Below are positions 59,659 to 64,000 of a DNA stretch of 64,000 nucleotides, piece by piece. The translations under genes were made by a program, and so were the position numbers. Positions within the stretch are counted from its first letter, which is position 1; each line of letters starts with the position of its first letter. Below the pieces are notes generated by a model that was not told the DNA's origin, made no database searches, and saw only the letters and a list, made by a program, of their open reading frames with translations. The DNA comes from Diphasiastrum complanatum (Eukaryota > Streptophyta > Lycopodiopsida > Lycopodiales > Lycopodiaceae), in contig CM055096.1 of assembly GCA_029204225.1 (NCBI GenBank), positions 63,579,240-63,643,239 on the forward strand. Reading direction: 5' to 3'.

Positions 59659-59999
59659 CTTTGATCAAATCAAGCAATTTCATGTGTAGAAGGTTGATCT
59701 TTGTGATCTTATGCTCATTTTAGCTCATATTAATTCATTGTAGCCAATTTTTATTTGTAGCGATTGGAGAGAGATGCATTGTAATAGAATCTATATCAAG
59801 TTTGCTAGTTTTGCATATAGATTTATTCTGTCAATAGTAAGTGTTTTTGTGAATTCTCAAAGATTGAATATGATTTCTTGTGGCAAAGGTTTTCAGATCT
59901 TTTCAAGAGTGTTTATCAAGTTCATTTAAATTCAAAGATTCATTCTATTGTGGTGTGATAGGAGGGCAAAGAAAGCTCTTCATGTGATCAAGATGAATG

Positions 60000-61135
60000 T
60001 GACAAATGAACTTTTTAAGGAAGTTGGAATGGCTTGAAGGGCAAGATCAAGACGAGCCAGTTTCTTTTGTTGGTAGAAAGAAAGATAATGTCAAAGCTTC
60101 AATGTTTCTATTGTGGAGTCAAAGGGTACTTTAGCGATTGTTTCAAAAAGAAAAAAATCATGGTGAAAAGCAAACAACCCAACTCTAGATGAGGATGATG
60201 ATGATGATGATGAACAAAATACAAATGATTCTTTTGTGATGTCTTCATGCTTGTTGACCAATGGAAGAGATATTGATCCATGTTGGATTGATAGTGGAGC
60301 AAGCTCACATATGAAATGCCACAAAGAATATTTTTCTTCTTTGATGGCTTTTGAAGGTGAGAATAAAGTCATCTACACGGCCAATGATCGTGAGTGTGCA
60401 ATAAAAGGGATTGGCACAATTTCTATTTACCTCTCTACTAATAGGAATGTGAATATGAAGAATGTTTTGTTCATTCCATCAACATCTAAGATTCTTCTTA
60501 TTGTGATTCAAATGCTTGAAGTTGAGTTTGTTGGAGATGCTTGCTTGATAAAAAGAAAGAAGTTTTGATTGCAAAAGAAAAAAGGCAAGGTAGATTGTTC
60601 AAACTTGATGCTTTGTGTTGTTCCAAGTTGGATGTATGGCAAGCGAGCAATTGTCAAATGCAAGAGGTATGGCATAAGAGGTTAGAACATCTCAACTTCA
60701 AGGCATTGGAGGTGATGGCAAAAAGGCAAGTGGTCTTTGGACTTCCTGAAACTCTTACTAGTATCAATCATGTTTGTGAGCATTGTGCTTTATCAAAGTC
60801 CCATAGGCTACATAATAAAAGATCTACATCTAGATCTAGTAAGCATTCCCAACTTTTCCATTTGGATATTCATCGTGTGAGTACAATTAGAAATGGTGGT
60901 GCTAAGATGTATGTGACATTTATTGATGACTTTAGTAGATTTTGTTGGGTATATCTTCTAAAAAGCAAAAATGAGGTGTTTGATGTCTTTGTCAAGTTCA
61001 AGAATCCAAGGGAGAACCAATTCAACATCAAGTGCTTGAGGAGTGACAATGGTGGTGAGTACATTTCAACCAAGTTCAAAGCATTTTGTGATACTGCTCC
61101 TCTTGAACTAGCATATGCCACAAAATGATAGCAAA
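60000..61135 (+). pseudogene. Ty1/copia element 2, gag end-protease-integrase fragment
   Basis: A zinc-knuckle remnant CFYCGVKGYFSDC (His replaced by Tyr, one residue short) near 60,103. Protease CWIDSGASSHM near 60,278. GAG-pre-integrase WHKRLEHLNFKALEVM and CEHCALSKSHR near 60,670-60,800. Integrase HLDIHRVS, FIDDFSRFCWVY and LRSDNGGEYIS to about 61,070. It breaks off at 61,135 before the catalytic Glu; RT and RNase H are missing. One stop (60,568) is bridged by an overlapping frame. Everything after about 60,995 is also present inverted at 51,190. Confidence 0.9.
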
Positions 61136-63899
61136 AATTGCCAGAGCCAACATCCTTGATACTTCCACCACTGACTTTGTTTTTTTTAATCTCCGCAGTA
61201 AGGCCAAATTGTGCTGAGGTCTTCTATTGTTCCACCAGAGAAGATTCTCTAACACCAACTATTCATATTCTGCTTTATGCATGTTTGCTAACTATTCTAC
61301 TTTACACATGCTCTAAGACATGGCCAAAAAGCAAATTTTTCATGCATGCACGGTATTTCAGCCCTCCATCAATGTCTAGACTTTAAGCATTCCAACCCAC
61401 ACACAATTTGTCCTATAATGTTGACTTTTTTCCAAACTCTATTGACCGACCTCAGCACATAGTATTGCCTTTGCAAGGCAACGCCAAGAACCACCACCAA
61501 TCAATCTAATTTTAAAAAGGTTTTGTCGGAAAATTGAATCATTTATTTTTTAATTGAGCTTGTAGTTTACTCGGGTGATTACAGAGCCTTATAAATTGAT
61601 GATGGTTGAGGTTTATGATTGTCTTAAATCAAGTTCCTTATTCTTACTACAGTAGAAACAATCTTTCCGCCTACGTTTGCCACTTAGAGTTCATCCTCGT
61701 CCTTTGTTCCGTTTTTGTTGCTGCTGCGTGGAGATTCAGAAAAACAACTTTGAGCTTGCTATTTGGTCTGCATTGAGCTGCAAAATCATGCTTTTGGTCT
61801 CTTTCTCAAACAACAGACTATCTTTTAGTTTCAACTTTCCTCCTACAAAAACGGTCTACTTCGTTTTTCATGTGATGGTGCTGTCTCTATTCAAACTGAT
61901 CACCATATGTTAGCGAGCTATGGGTACCAAGTCAGCACGAATTACTATTTGTCCTACAACAGTCTATTGGTTCTTGAGATCTTTCACAGTCCTTCACCCT
62001 TGTTACATGTTCTTTTCTTGTGTCTTTTTTTGTCTCTGGTAACAGTCTTCTACATATCTGTCTTAAAATATTTTGCATTCTGAATGTCCGAATGTTTAGC
62101 TAGAGCCATCTGATTTGCAGGCTTGCCATGCTTTGTCGTCATAAGGACACAAGAAGTTAACTTGAGTGGATATTTATTTGTAAAACTACTATTGAAGGCC
62201 ATTTTTTTTAATCACCTATCTGTTGCAGGGCTGGGAAGTCTTTACTAATGATGCAAGTATGTAATCTACTTCGTGAAAACTGATGTACACAACCCACAAA
62301 GCTGAAAAGTTTTCAAGATTTGGCAAATAGTTTACTTTTGATTGTTGTATAAATTTGCAACGAAGTTGCATGGTCTGGTACAGGTTTGGATAGTATAGTT
62401 GCTGCTAGTAATTTGTCTTAACAATCCGTCTTGTTGTTGATATGCACCTGTAAGTCATGTCATTTTTTGCTACTTTAGAAACCTGTAATCATATGTTATG
62501 GCATGTCAATTGCTGCTACAAAACTGTTATTGTGCCTGATTTATAAACCCTCAGTGTTTCTTAGGATTGCGAATGTTTAGACCTCATCATTGCCAACTTT
62601 TTCTAAAGAAAATGGATTACCAAGAACGTGGATTTTCGAGAAAACCTAAAATTTGTTCCCTCTAAAAGTTTTTGCACACATACTGAGAAAATTTTTATTT
62701 GTGCACAAGAAAGGAAGACAAGTTCCACCACAAAAATCTTAGGGTTTTTTTCACACCCTTGGAAGAAAATTTTACTCTCAATAAGCAATAAATTGAACTA
62801 GAGTCTCATAAGACAAAGTCTTCTAGAAGCACACTTATTACTCTAATACCATGTTGTAAAATCTCACATGCACACAAGTATGATTGATCTACAAAGGAAA
62901 AGATCCTTGAAATAGTTCATAACAAACCATAGCACTTAATGAATAGAACCTCAAAGAGTGTTAACAAGGCGCTAAAAGAACAAGCAAAGATTGCTGCTTA
63001 TTTGAGATTCCAAGGATGTACTTTGCAAAATCAAAACTTCAAGCTCAACAAAAGGCGTCGTGATCAAAGTCCTTTCTACCTTTTAAAAAAGGGGTACATA
63101 CATGCCTTTCAAAACACAAGACTGGGCATGACTTTGAAGGTTGCAAGTCTGAGACTTGTCAAGCCTGAGATTTCAAACAAGAATAATCTTTGAAGACCGC
63201 CCTCAAAAAAATCTGAAGCCAAGATGGTGAGAAAGCCTTGTGATCAGCTGATTCCTGTCTCCAAACAAGGGGAGCTCATAGAATTGAAGGAGCTCGATGG
63301 CCTCCTGCTCTGTCAAGCCATCTACTGCAACCTTGGTTGCAGGGAAATTAGATGGTAGGTCCCCTCGAGAATTGGTAATCCGTTCAAGGTATTCCAAAAA
63401 GCGCAATGACGAATTGATAGCGCAAAGATATGTCGTGCTCTAATCGCCCCATTCTCTCTGCCATTTGCCCAACTCTTGTCTGCATTGCCCCCAAGTAATG
63501 TTAGCGCCTGCAACCTAATCTCATTCATGGCGACAAAATTCAGGAGACTATCGTGTATATCTTGCATAAAATGTGAAAGATATTCAAATGAAACCTCAAG
63601 TGCAGCAAGCCTTTGTTCAGTATTTGCTCCCACAGGTACTGCAAAATGTTCAATCTCTGGAGCGGGAGGTTGTAATGGAAGCTGAGCGTTTCTCAAATTG
63701 TCCCCTCCTGCTCCAGCCATCCTTGCAGTTAAGCCCTGGATTCAGCAAGCAAAGCAAAGACCAGATTGCGTCTCAAAAAAATCCACATGCATACTGTGAA
63801 ACGATCTAATCTCAATAATATCCCTATCTCAACTACAGTAATCATGACAATATCAACATACAGTGTGAAACTATTCCATCTCAAAATATCCATCTGCCA
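60995..63899. repeat. Large inverted duplication, right arm
   Basis: Reverse-complement partner of 48,395-51,190. It keeps about 162 bp (near 63,655-63,816) missing from the other arm, including the SAP gene's start codon. Copia element 2 runs into it without a break, so the copia end of the duplicated block is native here. The outer end stops at 63,899 with the 'ggcagatggatattt' words that in the left arm belong to the end of the R2-like ORF. Confidence 0.88.
63203..63720 (-). pseudogene. SAP-motif gene, right copy
   Basis: Start ATG at 63,720 gives MAGAGGDNLRN, then a Pro-rich stretch and the coiled-coil-like VPVGANTEQRLAALEVSFEY. The frame shifts at the same G-run as in the left copy. The C-terminal part, in the other frame to 63,203, carries LTEQEAIELLQFYELPL and GDRNQLITRL, the SAP-like motif. 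Upstream a 'ttgctgaatccagggcttaa' stretch precedes the ATG. If the shift is corrected by an unseen small intron or by sequencing error, a protein of about 170 residues with N-terminal coil and C-terminal DNA-binding SAP would result. Otherwise both copies descend from an already broken parent. Confidence 0.6.
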
Positions 63900-64000
63900 A
63901 CATATACATATCTAAGCACACAACATAATATAAAACAGATAGATACTCTTAAAAAAAACCTGATATTACAATATATGAAACTGTGTGATCCCCTAGGAAG
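63900..64000. other. Window edge, no feature
   Basis: AT-rich sequence outside the inverted duplication. Nothing recognised. Confidence 0.4.

Overview
The window reads as nuclear DNA of a large, repeat-rich land-plant genome. Evidence is plant-type LTR retrotransposons primed by tRNA-Asp or initiator tRNA-Met, Ty1/copia pol genes, a plant bHLH-ACT gene with GT-AG introns, a 469-bp hAT-type MITE with an 8-bp target duplication, and very long GA/CT microsatellites. A non-LTR element with a zinc finger, RT and restriction-like endonuclease region leans the guess toward a non-flowering plant such as a fern, lycophyte or gymnosperm. That placement is inference. Nothing looks bacterial, and no CRISPR array, operon or canonical RNA gene is visible.

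Layout. 1-5.9 kb: duplicated non-coding DNA (repeated near 18.5-19.9 kb), a GA tract and AT-rich sequence. 5.9-11.4 kb: remains of a tRNA-Asp-primed LTR element with a solo LTR (perfect TCATC duplication) and an inverted LTR relative nested in it. 11.4-20.7 kb: no convincing gene, but a 77-bp-arm inverted repeat, three tandem tRNA-like monomers, a degenerate tandem array and the hAT MITE. 21.5-23.3 kb: the only host-like gene, a bHLH factor lacking a visible first exon. 24.0-24.76 kb: an LTR end plus primer site.

24.87-34.69 kb is the most interesting region. Two damaged copies of one multi-gene unit lie in inverted orientation. Each keeps the order gene C, gene D (possible ubiquitin-like fold), a histone H3 domain apparently spliced in frame to a Ulp1/C48-like cysteine protease, and gene A; the left copy also has gene B, a multi-exon transposase-like gene. 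Neither copy is intact: the right one keeps the H3 fold and the catalytic His exon, the left one keeps the H3 tail and the Cys-containing protease end. I know of no described element with an H3-protease fusion, so this is the best candidate for an undescribed system.

34.87-40.97 kb: a decayed Ty1/copia element with a truncated 5' LTR, gag, protease, integrase, RT/RNase H and a 1.5-kb 3' LTR. 42.2-44.2 kb: a cluster of GC-rich foldback elements and a separate 37-bp-arm palindrome. 45.5-48.4 kb: a broken R2-like non-LTR retrotransposon. 48.4-51.2 kb and 61.0-63.9 kb: arms of a 2.8-kb inverted duplication, each holding a gene with a coiled-coil-like part and a C-terminal SAP-like motif, plus a copia integrase fragment. 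51-60 kb: microsatellites, a foldback MITE, degenerate direct repeats and two LTRs. 60.0-61.1 kb: a second copia gag-pol fragment. Nearly all coding sequence here belongs to mobile elements, and most of it is broken.
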